A stretch of DNA of 64,000 nucleotides from NCBI RefSeq assembly GCF_014651615.1, contig NZ_BMXF01000001.1:248001-312000 (forward strand), read 5' to 3'. Source of the DNA: Persicitalea jodogahamensis (lineage in GTDB: Bacteria > Bacteroidota > Bacteroidia > Cytophagales > Spirosomataceae). The notes under the pieces are model-generated. The model saw only the letters and a program-made list of their open reading frames with translations. It was not told where the DNA came from and searched no databases. Made by a program: the position numbers and the translations under genes. Shown here piece after piece: positions 8,442 to 17,315 of this stretch. Every line of letters starts with the position of its first letter. Positions within the stretch are counted from its first letter, which is position 1.

Positions 8442-9764
8442 CTATTGCCTGAATTCCTTAACTGATTTATTATGACTCAGCTCCCAGCCTAACCATCCCA
8501 AAACTACCAGGTACTCCACCGCCACGACCCATAGATTCTCCTGGAAACCGGACTGCCCGTAAGCCACGTAAGTCAACGGCAGCAGCGCTGACCACGCGAT
8601 AGGGAACCGGAATCGGGACAAAACGCTCAAAGCGAGGAGTGGCACAATGTACCACGGGTGCACCGTCGTAGCGCAAAGCAGGTAGGTGGTGAGTGCAAAA
8701 AGCCAGCGCTCGGGCAGGGAAAGTTTAAGTTTTTTAGACCACGAGAAAAACAATATTAGCGAGATAGAAACCAACGCCAACAACGGTCCGATGGTGGCAA
8801 TCGGGTTGTAGCCCATGACGAATGTGCCGATTCCCCGCAACAGGTAGTACAGACTGGCGTTAAACTCGAATCGACGAAAGTACAGGTCGAGGCTGGTGGA
8901 GATATTCTCAATAATCGTCAGGTTGAAGAAAAACAGGAAGGGCAAAAGAAAAACTACCCCCGCCGTCAGGACATATTTCAGGCTTTTTTCCCAATCTTTT
9001 TTGTTCAATAGGGCTGGAATAAAAATGAGCGGCAACAGCTTCACGCCCGCCGCCAGGGCCAGGGAAGTCGCCGAGGAGGTTTGTTTTTGTTTCAAATAAA
9101 AGTACAAACCTGCCAGCAGAAAGCAGATCGTTAGCCCTTCATAGTGAAGGTTACCTACTAACTCCACGATAGCCAGCGGATTTAGCGCGTACAGCAGTAC
9201 GCCTCGCTGCGCCTGAGTTTGGTCTTTCCCCAATATATTCAGAAGCTGATAAAGCAACCAAAGTGTCGCGAGCTCGCCTAAAAAAATGGGCAGCCGTAAC
9301 CAGAACACGGTTGCCCATTCAGTTTCGCCCAGCGTAGTCGCTGCTGCAAACCAGCCTTGCAGCAGCGGCGGATACACCGTGTAGTAGTCGGGGGAGTTGA
9401 GTTTTTGGAATAAGGCTTCCGTCAGCCCGGCCTGGAAGGCGATGGCAGTAGTGAGAATTTCGCTGGGTAGGTACAGAAAAGGATTATAACCATGGGCCAG
9501 CAACCGCCCGTCCCAGATGAAGCGGTACACGTCGTCGGAAAGATTCGGAAAGTGCAGCATCCCGAATAGGCGAAAAACGACCGCCGCACCGATAAGAAAT
9601 TTAAAAGGTACTTTGGCCCAATCTCGAATCGCGATTCCGTAGAGCAGAAATAATATTCCCCACAGACTCAGCAAGGTAACGGTATCGCTGCGGGTAGTTT
9701 GGAATAAAAAGAAGAATCCCGCTGCCGCTGCCATGATTCCGACAGCCCACAGTAGCCGACTCAT
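8442..9764 (-). CDS. Polytopic GT-C-like glycosyltransferase (GT87-like)
   Basis: The 440-residue protein is hydrophobic over most of its length, with roughly ten or more membrane segments. The segment FPNLSDDVYRFIWDGRLLAHGYNPFLY near residues 72-100 carries the acidic loop after the first helices that is typical of GT-C polyprenyl-phosphate-sugar transferases. Such enzymes add mannose or similar sugars on the outer face of the inner membrane. Its ATG overlaps the stop of the upstream GT2 gene by 4 bp (ATGA), so the two are translationally coupled. The substrate cannot be told from sequence. Confidence 0.75.
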   Translation of the reverse strand: MSRLLWAVGIMAAAAGFFFLFQTTRSDTVTLLSLWGILFLLYGIAIRDWAKVPFKFLIGAAVVFRLFGMLHFPNLSDDVYRFIWDGRLLAHGYNPFLYLPSEILTTAIAFQAGLTEALFQKLNSPDYYTVYPPLLQGWFAAATTLGETEWATVFWLRLPIFLGELATLWLLYQLLNILGKDQTQAQRGVLLYALNPLAIVELVGNLHYEGLTICFLLAGLYFYLKQKQTSSATSLALAAGVKLLPLIFIPALLNKKDWEKSLKYVLTAGVVFLLPFLFFFNLTIIENISTSLDLYFRRFEFNASLYYLLRGIGTFVMGYNPIATIGPLLALVSISLILFFSWSKKLKLSLPERWLFALTTYLLCATTVHPWYIVPLLALSVLSRFRFPIAWSALLPLTYVAYGQSGFQENLWVVAVEYLVVLGWLGWELSHNKSVKEFRQ

Positions 9765-11281
9765 GGCTTGGCCAGTGAATGCCGTACCGACCAGTAGGCG
9801 ATGAACCCAAATCCCAGCACCAGCACGGTATGGAAAGCCAGCGCGCTATAATTATGAGTGACAAGCCCCAGCACGATTCCTCCCAGAAAATAGAGCACCA
9901 GCCCCCATTCCACCCAGGTGAGCGGCGGAATTTTGTGAACCAGATAGGCATTGGCCTGCCAGCGGTCGCCGCGTTGGTTGACATTGAACTTTGGGGTACG
10001 TACGAAGGGTGTTTTTCGGCCTAAGTACCCTTCCAGTACCGCCACGGCGTTGTGCAGGGATAGCCCGAGCATGATCGCCAAAAAGGTTGGAAACATGACG
10101 ACGAACTCCCAAAAAGTACCTCCGCGTCGCCGGAAGGCCGTCCAGTAAAATACACCCATGATAATCAGGCTCAACTGAAAGAAAGTCAGCCAGCCCCAGC
10201 CTAGTTTCAGGCCCAGCATCGGGACACTCAGCAGGGCGGTCGCCAGTGTGGCGATAAAAATAGAGCTGTTGAGCAGGTGGAAGGAGGCATACCACTTCGT
10301 GGCGAAGGAGAGGTCAGGCGAGCGCCATACATTACCCAGATTTTTACGGGCGCACTCGGCGGCGCCTTTGGTCCAGCGGTACTGCTGCGATTTCACGGCG
10401 GGAACCGTCACAGGTAGTTCAGCAGGTGAAACCAGACCTTCGAGATACACAAACCGCCAGCCACGCTGCTGGGCCCGGTAGCTGAGGTCGAGGTCTTCGG
10501 TGAGCGTATCCGCCGACCATCCGCCCGCGTCGATGATGGTACTTTTACGCCAGACACCCGCCGTGCCATTGAAATTGATAAAATGCCCACCCGCATTGCG
10601 CCCTACCTGCTCGACGGTAAAGTGCGCATCCAGTCCGAAGGCCTGCATACGCGTAATGAGGGAATAGTCTTCGTTAAGATGCCCCCAGCGCGACTGAACC
10701 ACGCCCACTTCCGCATCGGAAAAATAAGGAATGGATTTTTTTAAATATTCCGGTTTCGGTACAAAATCCGCGTCGAAGATGGCTATAAACTCACCTCGCG
10801 CGGTGGTAAGGCCATAAGCAAGTGCTCCCGCCTTGAAGCCCGTCCGATCGCTGCGGCGGATGTGTTTTATATCAAACCCCCGCGCTGCATATTCCGCTAT
10901 TTTCCGGGCGATGATTTCCACGGTATCGTCGGTCGAATCATCGAGTATTTGGATTTCCAGCAATTCCTGCGGGTAATCGAAAGCCACCACCGCCGCCATC
11001 AACCGCTCGATCACGTACCGTTCATTGTACACGGGTAGTTGCACCGTGACTACGGGCCAGGTTTTTGATTCAGGAGTACCCCGAACGGAGTCGCCCGCCC
11101 ACCCCGTCGGTTTGTGGTTCTGTGGCTCTGTGGCTTCCTCCTTCCAATAGGCAAAAACCAATCCCACCTGCGATAAACTGTACGCGAAAATGAACAGGAT
11201 AGCCAGCAGAAAAGGAATCAGAACCAGGTATTGAAGAAAAGTCAAAGGAAGAGGATCGTTTGAAAAACAGGTCAGTTTCAA
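9761..11281 (-). CDS. Processive-type GT2 membrane glycosyltransferase
   Basis: The 506-residue protein has an N-terminal membrane segment (about residues 15-45), a cytoplasmic GT-A domain and C-terminal membrane helices. The catalytic pattern D, DxD, TED, QxxRW is complete: DDSTDDT near 114, FDADFVP near 172, TEDLDLSYR near 263 and QQYRWTKG near 305. This is the layout of cellulose-synthase-like and ceramide-glucosyltransferase-like enzymes that use UDP-sugars. It is the middle gene of a three-gene glycosyltransferase cluster and shares ATGA with the gene downstream. The product is unknown: either a glucosyl lipid or a beta-glucan is possible. Confidence 0.85.
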   Translation of the reverse strand: MKLTCFSNDPLPLTFLQYLVLIPFLLAILFIFAYSLSQVGLVFAYWKEEATEPQNHKPTGWAGDSVRGTPESKTWPVVTVQLPVYNERYVIERLMAAVVAFDYPQELLEIQILDDSTDDTVEIIARKIAEYAARGFDIKHIRRSDRTGFKAGALAYGLTTARGEFIAIFDADFVPKPEYLKKSIPYFSDAEVGVVQSRWGHLNEDYSLITRMQAFGLDAHFTVEQVGRNAGGHFINFNGTAGVWRKSTIIDAGGWSADTLTEDLDLSYRAQQRGWRFVYLEGLVSPAELPVTVPAVKSQQYRWTKGAAECARKNLGNVWRSPDLSFATKWYASFHLLNSSIFIATLATALLSVPMLGLKLGWGWLTFFQLSLIIMGVFYWTAFRRRGGTFWEFVVMFPTFLAIMLGLSLHNAVAVLEGYLGRKTPFVRTPKFNVNQRGDRWQANAYLVHKIPPLTWVEWGLVLYFLGGIVLGLVTHNYSALAFHTVLVLGFGFIAYWSVRHSLAKP

Positions 11282-11370
11282 AATTACTCAAAAAACAGGC
11301 CTGGGGATGATATGTTCATTACTACGCATGAAGGCGCAGTGAAGTTGCTCCAATTGTGGCACCATCCGCC

Positions 11371-12060
11371 TTATCTATATTTGAATATCCAGCTAAGAAT
11401 TTTGTATCCCGCCAGTACCGTTCCTTTCACGGTGCCTGATACCTTGGAATGGCCGATGCGCTTGCGGTAAGTGACGGGTACCTCGCCCACGGCCATGCCC
11501 ATTTTGGCAGCTTTGAGCTGCATTTCCACGGTCCAGCCGTAGGTCGTATCCTGCATCTGCATGGCGATGAGCTTGTCAAAACGGATCGCGCGAAACGGAC
11601 CTAGATCGGTGTAAGTGACGCCATAAAAGCGCTTGATCAGTGTCGTTGCCAGCCAGTTGCCAAATACCTGCTGCGGTGTCATGGCACCAGACTCGCGCTC
11701 GCCCAGTGCCCGCGAGCCGATGACCATATCGAGATTATTTTCGAGCAAATAATCCACAATTTTGGTCAGTTCTTCGGGATAGTCTGAATAGTCGGCATCC
11801 ACAAAAACCAGAATTTCCGGCGGATCAGGTTTGTTTTTGAGGTACTCTATTCCTTTCAGGCAAGCGTAGCCGTAGCCCTGGCGAGGTTCATCCAGTACCG
11901 TTGCTCCTGCTTCCCGGGCATTCCGTCGCGTATCGTCGCGCGAGTTGTTATTGACCACCACCGTTTCCCGCACGGAATCGGGTAGGTCGCGTACGACGTT
12001 ACCTACCGAATTTTCTTCGTTAAAAGCGGGAATGACGACGTCGATCAGGATATTTTGCAA
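11371..12060 (-). CDS. Polyprenyl-phosphate sugar transferase-like GT2
   Basis: The 229-residue protein is a single soluble GT-A domain: IDVVIPAFNEENSVG at the N-terminus, DADYSDYPEE (DxD-type) near residue 90, and GYGYACLKGIEYL between them. This matches the dolichyl-phosphate mannose/glucose synthase group without C-terminal membrane helices. Such enzymes make the lipid-linked sugar used by GT-C transferases, which fits the GT87-like gene at the end of this cluster. A TAnnTTTG match (12149-12156, minus strand) and a tandem array lie upstream. Confidence 0.85.
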   Translation of the reverse strand: MQNILIDVVIPAFNEENSVGNVVRDLPDSVRETVVVNNNSRDDTRRNAREAGATVLDEPRQGYGYACLKGIEYLKNKPDPPEILVFVDADYSDYPEELTKIVDYLLENNLDMVIGSRALGERESGAMTPQQVFGNWLATTLIKRFYGVTYTDLGPFRAIRFDKLIAMQMQDTTYGWTVEMQLKAAKMGMAVGEVPVTYRKRIGHSKVSGTVKGTVLAGYKILSWIFKYR

Positions 12061-12062
12061 AA

Positions 12063-12097
12063 GGCTTTCGGCTTTCGGCGGTCGGCTTTCGGCTTTT
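12063..12097 (+). repeat. Five tandem 7-bp units
   Basis: Five in-phase 7-bp units of GGCTTTC run from 12063 to 12097. Units 1, 2 and 4 are exact, unit 3 is GGCGGTC and unit 5 is GGCTTTT. The array starts 2 bp from the ATG of the minus-strand GT2 gene, so it is transcribed in that gene's leader. Confidence 0.85.
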
Positions 12098-12148
12098 TCA
12101 GAGTAGCCAAGTTAGAAACCGAAGCCCGTTTTCTTTAAGAGTCAGGTG

Positions 12149-12156
12149 CAAAAGTA
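12149..12156 (-). promoter_or_regulatory. -7 element for the glycosyltransferase operon
   Basis: CAAAAGTA on the plus strand reads TACTTTTG on the minus strand, an exact TAnnTTTG, 89 bp before the ATG. A -33 TTG at normal spacing is not obvious. Confidence 0.45.
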
Positions 12157-12177
12157 GGGATTTAAGGAGCTTTTTTA

Positions 12178-12206
12178 TTCACTCAATCACTCATTCTCTC
12201 AATCAA
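12178..12206 (+). repeat. Tandem 8-bp units before the DUF2520 gene
   Basis: TCACTCAA, TCACTCAT and TCTCTCAA follow in 8-bp phase and end 13 bp before the ATG at 12219. Confidence 0.7.
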
Positions 12207-12218
12207 AACTGATTTTTA

Positions 12219-13022
12219 ATGAAAATCTCCTTCATTGGGGCCGGAAACGTGGCCTGGCATTTGTCACAAGCCTTCGAGGCGGCCGGGCACCTTATCTGCG
12301 AGGTGTACAGCCGCGACCCGCAGCACGCCCGGCAATTAACGGCTCTCTTGTACGACACGGCTATCCAGCCCGACCTGAATTTTTCTGAAAGCGTTGCGGA
12401 CCTGATCCTGATTGCGGCTTCCGATGATGCATTGGAAAGCATCATGGAGCGCGTCGTGTTACCCGACGGTGTGATCCTGGCCAATGCTTCGGGTAGTCGC
12501 TCGCTGGCCGATTTACAGCATTTGGTCGAAGTCCACAGCGACGTCCCCGTGCGGACGGGCGTGCTGTATCCACTACAAACTTTTACCAAGGAGGTGAGGC
12601 TGGACTATACCGAAATCCCTTTTTGCATCGAAGCTACCGACGAAGCGACGGAGGAAGAGCTAGTCAAACTGGCGCAGACCATCAGTCAGAGCGTGCAGAT
12701 CGGTGACTCGGAGGAGCGCCGCAATTTGCACATCGCGGCGGTGTTTGCCTGTAATTTCACCAACCATCTGTTCTCGATTGCCCACGATTTGCTGGCGCAC
12801 GAGCAGTTGTCTTTTGATTTGTTGAAACCCCTGATTCAGGAGACCACCCACAAGGCGCTGCAAACTTCCGACCCTGCCACGGTACAGACAGGCCCCGCCC
12901 GCCGCGCCGATTGGGCCATGACGGCCCGGCATCTGGAATACCTGCAGGAACTCAATCCCGAGTGGACGGCAATTTATCGCCTGATGACGGAAGACATCCG
13001 CGAGCGGCACTTCGACGACTGA
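12219..13022 (+). CDS. Rossmann-like/DUF2520 protein
   Basis: The 267-residue protein begins with a dinucleotide-binding fold (MKISFIGAGNVAWHL, GxGxxA type, residues 1-14) and carries the alpha-helical DUF2520 domain (about 130-260) with HIAAVFACNFTNHL near 167. It resembles ketopantoate-reductase/6-phosphogluconate-dehydrogenase-type NAD(P) oxidoreductases, but its substrate is not established. In Bacteroidota it often lies close to kdsC; here kdsC is about 4 kb downstream on the same strand with minus-strand genes in between. It is monocistronic as far as can be seen. Confidence 0.85.
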   Translation: MKISFIGAGNVAWHLSQAFEAAGHLICEVYSRDPQHARQLTALLYDTAIQPDLNFSESVADLILIAASDDALESIMERVVLPDGVILANASGSRSLADLQHLVEVHSDVPVRTGVLYPLQTFTKEVRLDYTEIPFCIEATDEATEEELVKLAQTISQSVQIGDSEERRNLHIAAVFACNFTNHLFSIAHDLLAHEQLSFDLLKPLIQETTHKALQTSDPATVQTGPARRADWAMTARHLEYLQELNPEWTAIYRLMTEDIRERHFDD

Positions 13023-13033
13023 CCTAGCCATTC

Positions 13034-14095
13034 TCAGCGGGGCATTCCCTCGATCCAGGCCCGCACGAGTTGTACGCCTTCCTGGTGTACCGAGCGGCGG
13101 CCTAGCTCGGGCATCATCACGCCGGGATCGGTGGATTCGAGCCGATGCACCAGAATCGATTGGTCTGGCTGGCCCGGAACGATGCCGTAGAGCCGCCCAC
13201 CCGTGCCGCGTCCGGCGGCGACGGGGGCTTTCATCACGCCCAGCCGGGTAGGGTCGGTTTCCTGCCAGTGCAGCAAAAGTCCCGACGAGCGGGCGGGCCC
13301 GGCGGGACTGTGACAGTGGGCGCAGTTGATGTCCAGCCAGGCGCGGGCGCGTTCGGCAACGCTACCTGTGCCGGGGGCATCCCAGCGGGGTGTTGTGGGT
13401 ACTTCTTCCAGGTCGGGCAGGGCCGTGAGCAGGCCCAGGCGCTGCCAGTGTACCAGTTGATTTTCGGTAGTGTCGGCGTAGGCCAAAGTACCGTTGAGTT
13501 GCCGGGCTGAAGGGCCAATAGGCAGCAGTTTTTCGTTCTGATTGTGGCAGCCTTTGCACTGATTCAGGTTAGGCATCGAGTAAGTGAGTGTGCGCTTATC
13601 GCCCTGTTCGTCGATCCAGGCTACCTCCTTGCTGTCGCCCGCTACTTCCAGGAGAGCGTCGGTTTGCTCTTCGTTCCAGATGTATTCCAAGGCCTTCCAG
13701 CCGTTGGACTCATGCAACAGCAGTCGGGTTTCCATGAGCCGCCGCCCCAGTGCGGGGTTGCGGGCGTCTTTGGGATAATAAAAAGTCTTGATAAGTACCG
13801 TCCCGACCGGGAAGTCCAGCACCTGATCGGGGTTATAGGCAGCCGATTGACCATTGGGAAACTTCACGAAGCGAAGTTTTTGGGCGTAATCCGAAAAGAG
13901 CGGCGTGTTCAATGCGTAGGGAATCACGCCCGCCGCCGGACGCTGCTCCGCCGGATTTCCCGCAAAAAATCCGTATTCGGATAACATTTCCTTTGGGGCC
14001 AGCGGCATAGTGTCCGCGGAAAGCATGGCCTCTTTGAAAGAAAAAAGATAACCTGCCGCTGCCAGGAAAAAAAAGTACTTGACCGTCCGCATCAT
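13034..14095 (-). CDS. SO2930-type diheme c cytochrome
   Basis: The 353-residue protein has an N-terminal signal segment (VKYFFFLAAAGYLFSF) and two c-type heme sites: C180-KGC-H184 and C258-AHC-H262. The pattern and the N-terminal NTPLFSDYAQKLRFVKFP block match the SO2930 family of periplasmic or outer-surface diheme cytochromes. Family members are encoded next to a parallel beta-helix protein, as here: the upstream gene's stop codon touches this ATG (14096/14095). Electron donor and acceptor are unknown. ATG ATG at the start leaves the first residue ambiguous by one. Confidence 0.88.
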   Translation of the reverse strand: MMRTVKYFFFLAAAGYLFSFKEAMLSADTMPLAPKEMLSEYGFFAGNPAEQRPAAGVIPYALNTPLFSDYAQKLRFVKFPNGQSAAYNPDQVLDFPVGTVLIKTFYYPKDARNPALGRRLMETRLLLHESNGWKALEYIWNEEQTDALLEVAGDSKEVAWIDEQGDKRTLTYSMPNLNQCKGCHNQNEKLLPIGPSARQLNGTLAYADTTENQLVHWQRLGLLTALPDLEEVPTTPRWDAPGTGSVAERARAWLDINCAHCHSPAGPARSSGLLLHWQETDPTRLGVMKAPVAAGRGTGGRLYGIVPGQPDQSILVHRLESTDPGVMMPELGRRSVHQEGVQLVRAWIEGMPR

Positions 14096-15313
14096 CTATC
14101 TCAGGGTTAGCTCGGCTTTTTTCAACGGATCGAGGGTACAGTCGTAGGGGGATGCGTCCCGCGACACCTGCTTGAAATTATGGGCCGCATCCAGGGTCGC
14201 GAAAGAGGCATTCTTGTTGTTTCGCACACAGATAGGCGTCATTTCAGGATGGTCTTTATCCAGGATGCCATCGAAAATGATGTCCGGCACTTTCCGGCCA
14301 AAGCGCAGCTTGTACTTGAACATCAGGCCCAGTCGCCCTTTGCCCTGGTACTTCACCCGTTCGCGCTGGTAGCGGTTGTCATGGATGGAAACGCGGGTTG
14401 GGTAGGGGTAATAGAGCGAGTCGGTCAGCGGCTTTTCAGTGAGGTAGTAACTGATGACACCCGTCCCCAGGCTATTGTTGCCGATGATTTCATTATCAAA
14501 GATCTCCACGTCATTGGTGGCCAACACTAAAATCCCCGTTCCCTGCGGAACGCTGGCCACGATGTTGCCTTCGGGCGCGAAGTTGGGGTAGTTATTGTTA
14601 TGAATCTTGTTATTGAAAACGCGCACGTTGCCGCCCTTTTTCTGCACCAGGTCGGGCAGGTCGAAGACCAGAATGCCGCCCGTGTTTTCGGTCGCCTCGT
14701 TGTCGTACACATCGGCCATCTGCGAGTTCTCGATTTCGATTCCCGCCACGTTGTGGTAGGCACGCGAATTGCGCACGACGATGTACTTCGATTGCCCCAC
14801 GTAAATCCCCGCGTCGGAGGCCCCGATGGCCTCACATTCTTCAATCAGCACATTGGTGCACAGGACGGGATACAAACCGTAGGCCCCGTTTTCGGCTTTG
14901 GGTTCGCCCGTCCATTCGGTTTTCACCCGACGGAAAGTGACGCCGTCGAGGTTCATGGTTTTGATGGCATCGCCTTTGGCATCCTGCACCGTAAAATCCT
15001 GTAAAACAATATTCTGCGCATTACTCACCCGCAAGCCCTCGGCCCCTTCGGTCTGGTTTTTAAAACTCAGAATCGTCCGGTCTTTGCCTGCGCCCAGTAA
15101 AGTGATGTCTTTCTTACCTTCCAGCGAGAGGGTACCGCTGATCGGGAATGTCCCGGCGTCCAGCCGGATGGTGTCGCCGTCTTCGGCCAGAATAAGCTGC
15201 CGCTGTAGTTTTTTCTGAAAATCGGGTCGGGCCGCGGTCGGTTGGGCCTCGTTCGTTTGAGCGCAAACTGCACCCGCGAGGAAGCTTAAGAAAAGGAAGA
15301 CGGGAAATTTCAT
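14096..15313 (-). CDS. Parallel beta-helix protein paired with diheme cytochrome
   Basis: The 405-residue protein has a signal peptide (MKFPVFLFLSFLAGAVCAQ). Its right-handed beta-helix is seen as repeated short N/D-G-rich rungs from about residue 45 to 300 (DITLLGAGKDRTILSF, NIVLQDFTVQDAKGDAIK, YIVVRNSRAYHNVAGIEIENS, DVEIFDNEIIGNNSLG). Beta-helices of this type bind or cleave polysaccharides, but I cannot see a defined active site. It is the first gene of a two-gene operon with the diheme cytochrome, 0 bp apart. This pairing is conserved in other phyla, which suggests one shared process at the cell envelope. Confidence 0.85.
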   Translation of the reverse strand: MKFPVFLFLSFLAGAVCAQTNEAQPTAARPDFQKKLQRQLILAEDGDTIRLDAGTFPISGTLSLEGKKDITLLGAGKDRTILSFKNQTEGAEGLRVSNAQNIVLQDFTVQDAKGDAIKTMNLDGVTFRRVKTEWTGEPKAENGAYGLYPVLCTNVLIEECEAIGASDAGIYVGQSKYIVVRNSRAYHNVAGIEIENSQMADVYDNEATENTGGILVFDLPDLVQKKGGNVRVFNNKIHNNNYPNFAPEGNIVASVPQGTGILVLATNDVEIFDNEIIGNNSLGTGVISYYLTEKPLTDSLYYPYPTRVSIHDNRYQRERVKYQGKGRLGLMFKYKLRFGRKVPDIIFDGILDKDHPEMTPICVRNNKNASFATLDAAHNFKQVSRDASPYDCTLDPLKKAELTLR

Positions 15314-15450
15314 GGCTGCGTGGGAGGATTTTATGGATTGTAAAAATAATAAAAAATCCCCGCAAGCGTCAATAATACTTTGGAAGCTGTCAAGCGAGTT
15401 TTTTGATAAAAATGCCGTCCAACGGCTTAATCAATTCGGGCAGCTTCCTG

Positions 15451-16695
15451 TCAGCCAACGCGCTGCTTTCCTTTCCCTCTCGCAATCTCAAGCAGCGTGG
15501 CTACATTCGCCAGATTCTTCACCAAGGAAAAAAAACCATTATCGGGAAGTACCTTATGTCTGACAAACGGTTCGCCCTTTTGCGAGAGTTCGGTAAACCA
15601 GCCGCCGGAAGCAAGGTCGGGAAAATGCGCCCAAACGTACTCGTGCGTTTGCTCGAACATTTCCAGAAACACAGGCCGAGCCGACAGCAAGTGTGCTTTC
15701 ATCAGCGTCTGTAGGGCTTCCAGTTGCACCCATGCCAATTTGTGGTTCCAGCGCGGTTCTAGGGGCGGCTTGCCTTTCAGGTCCATGCGATAATAAAAAC
15801 CGCCGGGCGACGCTTCGCCGGGCGACGCCTCGCCCGATGCCTCATCCCAGGCCGCGCGGACGGTCAGCTCAGTGAGGTCGAGCATCTGGTTGAGCAATTT
15901 GCGATTTCGGGTTCGGTCGGCGATGTCCATCATGAAATTAGCCACTTCGAACACCCGTCCTGGCACCAGCGTTCTCCCTGCGGGACAGTCCCAAAAGTGG
16001 CCTTCGGGTGTAATGTTTTCCAACAGGATGTCGGAACGCTTGTCATAAAAGTCATCGGTCAGCTCTGCCACGTAGCCGTTGAGTGTTTTCTGGAACCATT
16101 TTTTATCGGCGTAGGATTCCGAAGCCAACAGCGCGTGGCCGATCAGGGCGAATTCTTCCAGGTTTTTGAACGCTCGTCCGATTGGCGTTCCGCCGCCCGA
16201 CGGACCACCGCCAGGATTTTCTTTTTGTTTTTTCAGAGAAGAATCTCGTTTCCGCAGTACCCTGGCGAGGGTTTTCTGCACGTCGTCGGCGTAAGCATCT
16301 CCGCCCGTCGCCTGGGCGAGTTGACTCAAAGCCAGCGTGGCGTACAAAGCCGGAAAATGGTCGGTTGCCTTGCTAAGGGATGTTCCCCGGCGGTCGAGCT
16401 GTTGATACCAGTTCCCTTTGGCATCGCGGCCCTTTTCCAGTAAAAAATGAACCGTTTTCTGCGCCAATTCCAACCACGCGGGATTTGGGCCAAGCTGGTT
16501 ATACGCAAAGGCAAAAGCCCAGGCCGCTTGGGCCTGCAACGCCACGGGTTTATCGGTGGATATGATTTCGCCCCTTTCGTCCAGAGCTTCAAAAACTCCT
16601 CCATACTGTGGATCGAACGCATGACTTTCCCAAAACGGAAGGATATTCTGCGTCAGTTCGTGGCGGTATTGCTCGGCTAGTTTTTTTATGTCCAT
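15451..16695 (-). CDS. AGE-family sugar epimerase/isomerase
   Basis: The 414-residue protein is an (alpha/alpha)6-barrel of the N-acylglucosamine 2-epimerase group, which includes cellobiose 2-epimerase and mannose isomerase. Supporting segments are YGGVFEALDERG near residue 31, ALQAQAAWAFAFAYNQLG near 53, KATDHFPALYATLALSQLA near 100 and the C-terminal RWNHKLAWVQLEALQTLM. The frame is open to 16842, but MDIKKLAEQYR at 16695 follows a good promoter (16744-16776), so transcription would start inside the extension. Two low-complexity insertions are unusual: a Gly/Pro stretch (NPGGGPSGGGTP) and an EASPG repeat coded by a 15-bp tandem. Substrate is unknown. Confidence 0.85.
   Translation of the reverse strand: MDIKKLAEQYRHELTQNILPFWESHAFDPQYGGVFEALDERGEIISTDKPVALQAQAAWAFAFAYNQLGPNPAWLELAQKTVHFLLEKGRDAKGNWYQQLDRRGTSLSKATDHFPALYATLALSQLAQATGGDAYADDVQKTLARVLRKRDSSLKKQKENPGGGPSGGGTPIGRAFKNLEEFALIGHALLASESYADKKWFQKTLNGYVAELTDDFYDKRSDILLENITPEGHFWDCPAGRTLVPGRVFEVANFMMDIADRTRNRKLLNQMLDLTELTVRAAWDEASGEASPGEASPGGFYYRMDLKGKPPLEPRWNHKLAWVQLEALQTLMKAHLLSARPVFLEMFEQTHEYVWAHFPDLASGGWFTELSQKGEPFVRHKVLPDNGFFSLVKNLANVATLLEIARGKGKQRVG
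15801..15842 (-). repeat. In-frame 15-bp tandem repeat in the epimerase gene
   Basis: CGCCGGGCGACGCTT, its variant with CCT at the end, and a partial third copy follow in phase (2.8 units). They code for repeated EASPG on the minus strand. Copy number can change without breaking the frame. Confidence 0.85.
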
Positions 16696-16743
16696 GCGAA
16701 CAAGGCTGGGTGCCGGGGAAAGGATTTGAAAGTAGGGGAAAAC

Positions 16744-16776
16744 CAAAAATAGCGTTAATTTCGGGCTGAACCCAAA
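16744..16776 (-). promoter_or_regulatory. Promoter of the AGE-family epimerase gene
   Basis: On the minus strand TTTG (16776-16773) and TATTTTTG (16751-16744) are 21 bp apart, matching the Bacteroidota consensus. It ends 48 bp before the chosen ATG at 16695 and starts just upstream of the divergent kdsC gene. Confidence 0.7.
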
Positions 16777-16786
16777 CTTACAATTC

Positions 16787-17314
16787 ATGAATCCACCCCT
16801 GACCGACCGCCTGCTGCGTATCAAATCATTCATTTTTGACATTGACGGTGTACTGACCGACGGCCGCGTGCTGGCTCTCGAAAGCGGCGAGCAGCCACGT
16901 TCGTTCCACGTCCGTGACGGCTATGGCATCAACCGCGCCCTGCTCATGGGCTATCGTGTGGCAATCATCTCGGCCCAAAATCAGGTTGGTGTCCGCAAGC
17001 GGCTGGAATACCTGGGCGTGAAGGATATTTTCATTGGTTCATCGCCCGACGGCAAGCTGGCTATCTACGAAAAATATTTGGCTGAAAACGATCTAGACGA
17101 AGAAGAAGTCGTCTTCATGGGCGATGATATCCCCGATTTGGAAGTAATGCAGCGAACTGCCGTGCTGGGTGCCTGCCCTGCCGACGCGGTGGACGAAATC
17201 CTGGCCACCGCCGACTACGTTTCGCCCTACAACGGCGGCTTTGGCGCGGGACGCGACCTGATCGAGCAAGTGATGAAGGCGCAGGGGACGTGGATGGCAT
17301 GGGTAGAAAAATGA
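16787..17314 (+). CDS. kdsC: KdsC-type 3-deoxy-manno-octulosonate-8-phosphatase
   Basis: The 175-residue protein is a HAD-superfamily C0-type phosphatase without a cap domain. Motif I is FDIDGVLTDG (residues 18-27), motif II AIISAQNQ near 63, the lysine is in SSPDGKLAIYEKY near 88, and motif IV is MGDDIPDLEVM near 112. KdsC removes phosphate from KDO-8-P to give KDO for lipopolysaccharide. Length and all motifs fit. Related HAD phosphatases of other nonulosonic acids cannot be fully excluded. The gene is divergent from the epimerase gene, with an overlap of leader regions. Confidence 0.88.
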   Translation: MNPPLTDRLLRIKSFIFDIDGVLTDGRVLALESGEQPRSFHVRDGYGINRALLMGYRVAIISAQNQVGVRKRLEYLGVKDIFIGSSPDGKLAIYEKYLAENDLDEEEVVFMGDDIPDLEVMQRTAVLGACPADAVDEILATADYVSPYNGGFGAGRDLIEQVMKAQGTWMAWVEK

Positions 17315-17315
17315 C

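Noticed and set aside
16696-16842. 49-residue extension of the AGE-family epimerase
   Set aside because: The promoter at 16744-16776 lies within it, and MDIKKLAEQYR fits the family start.
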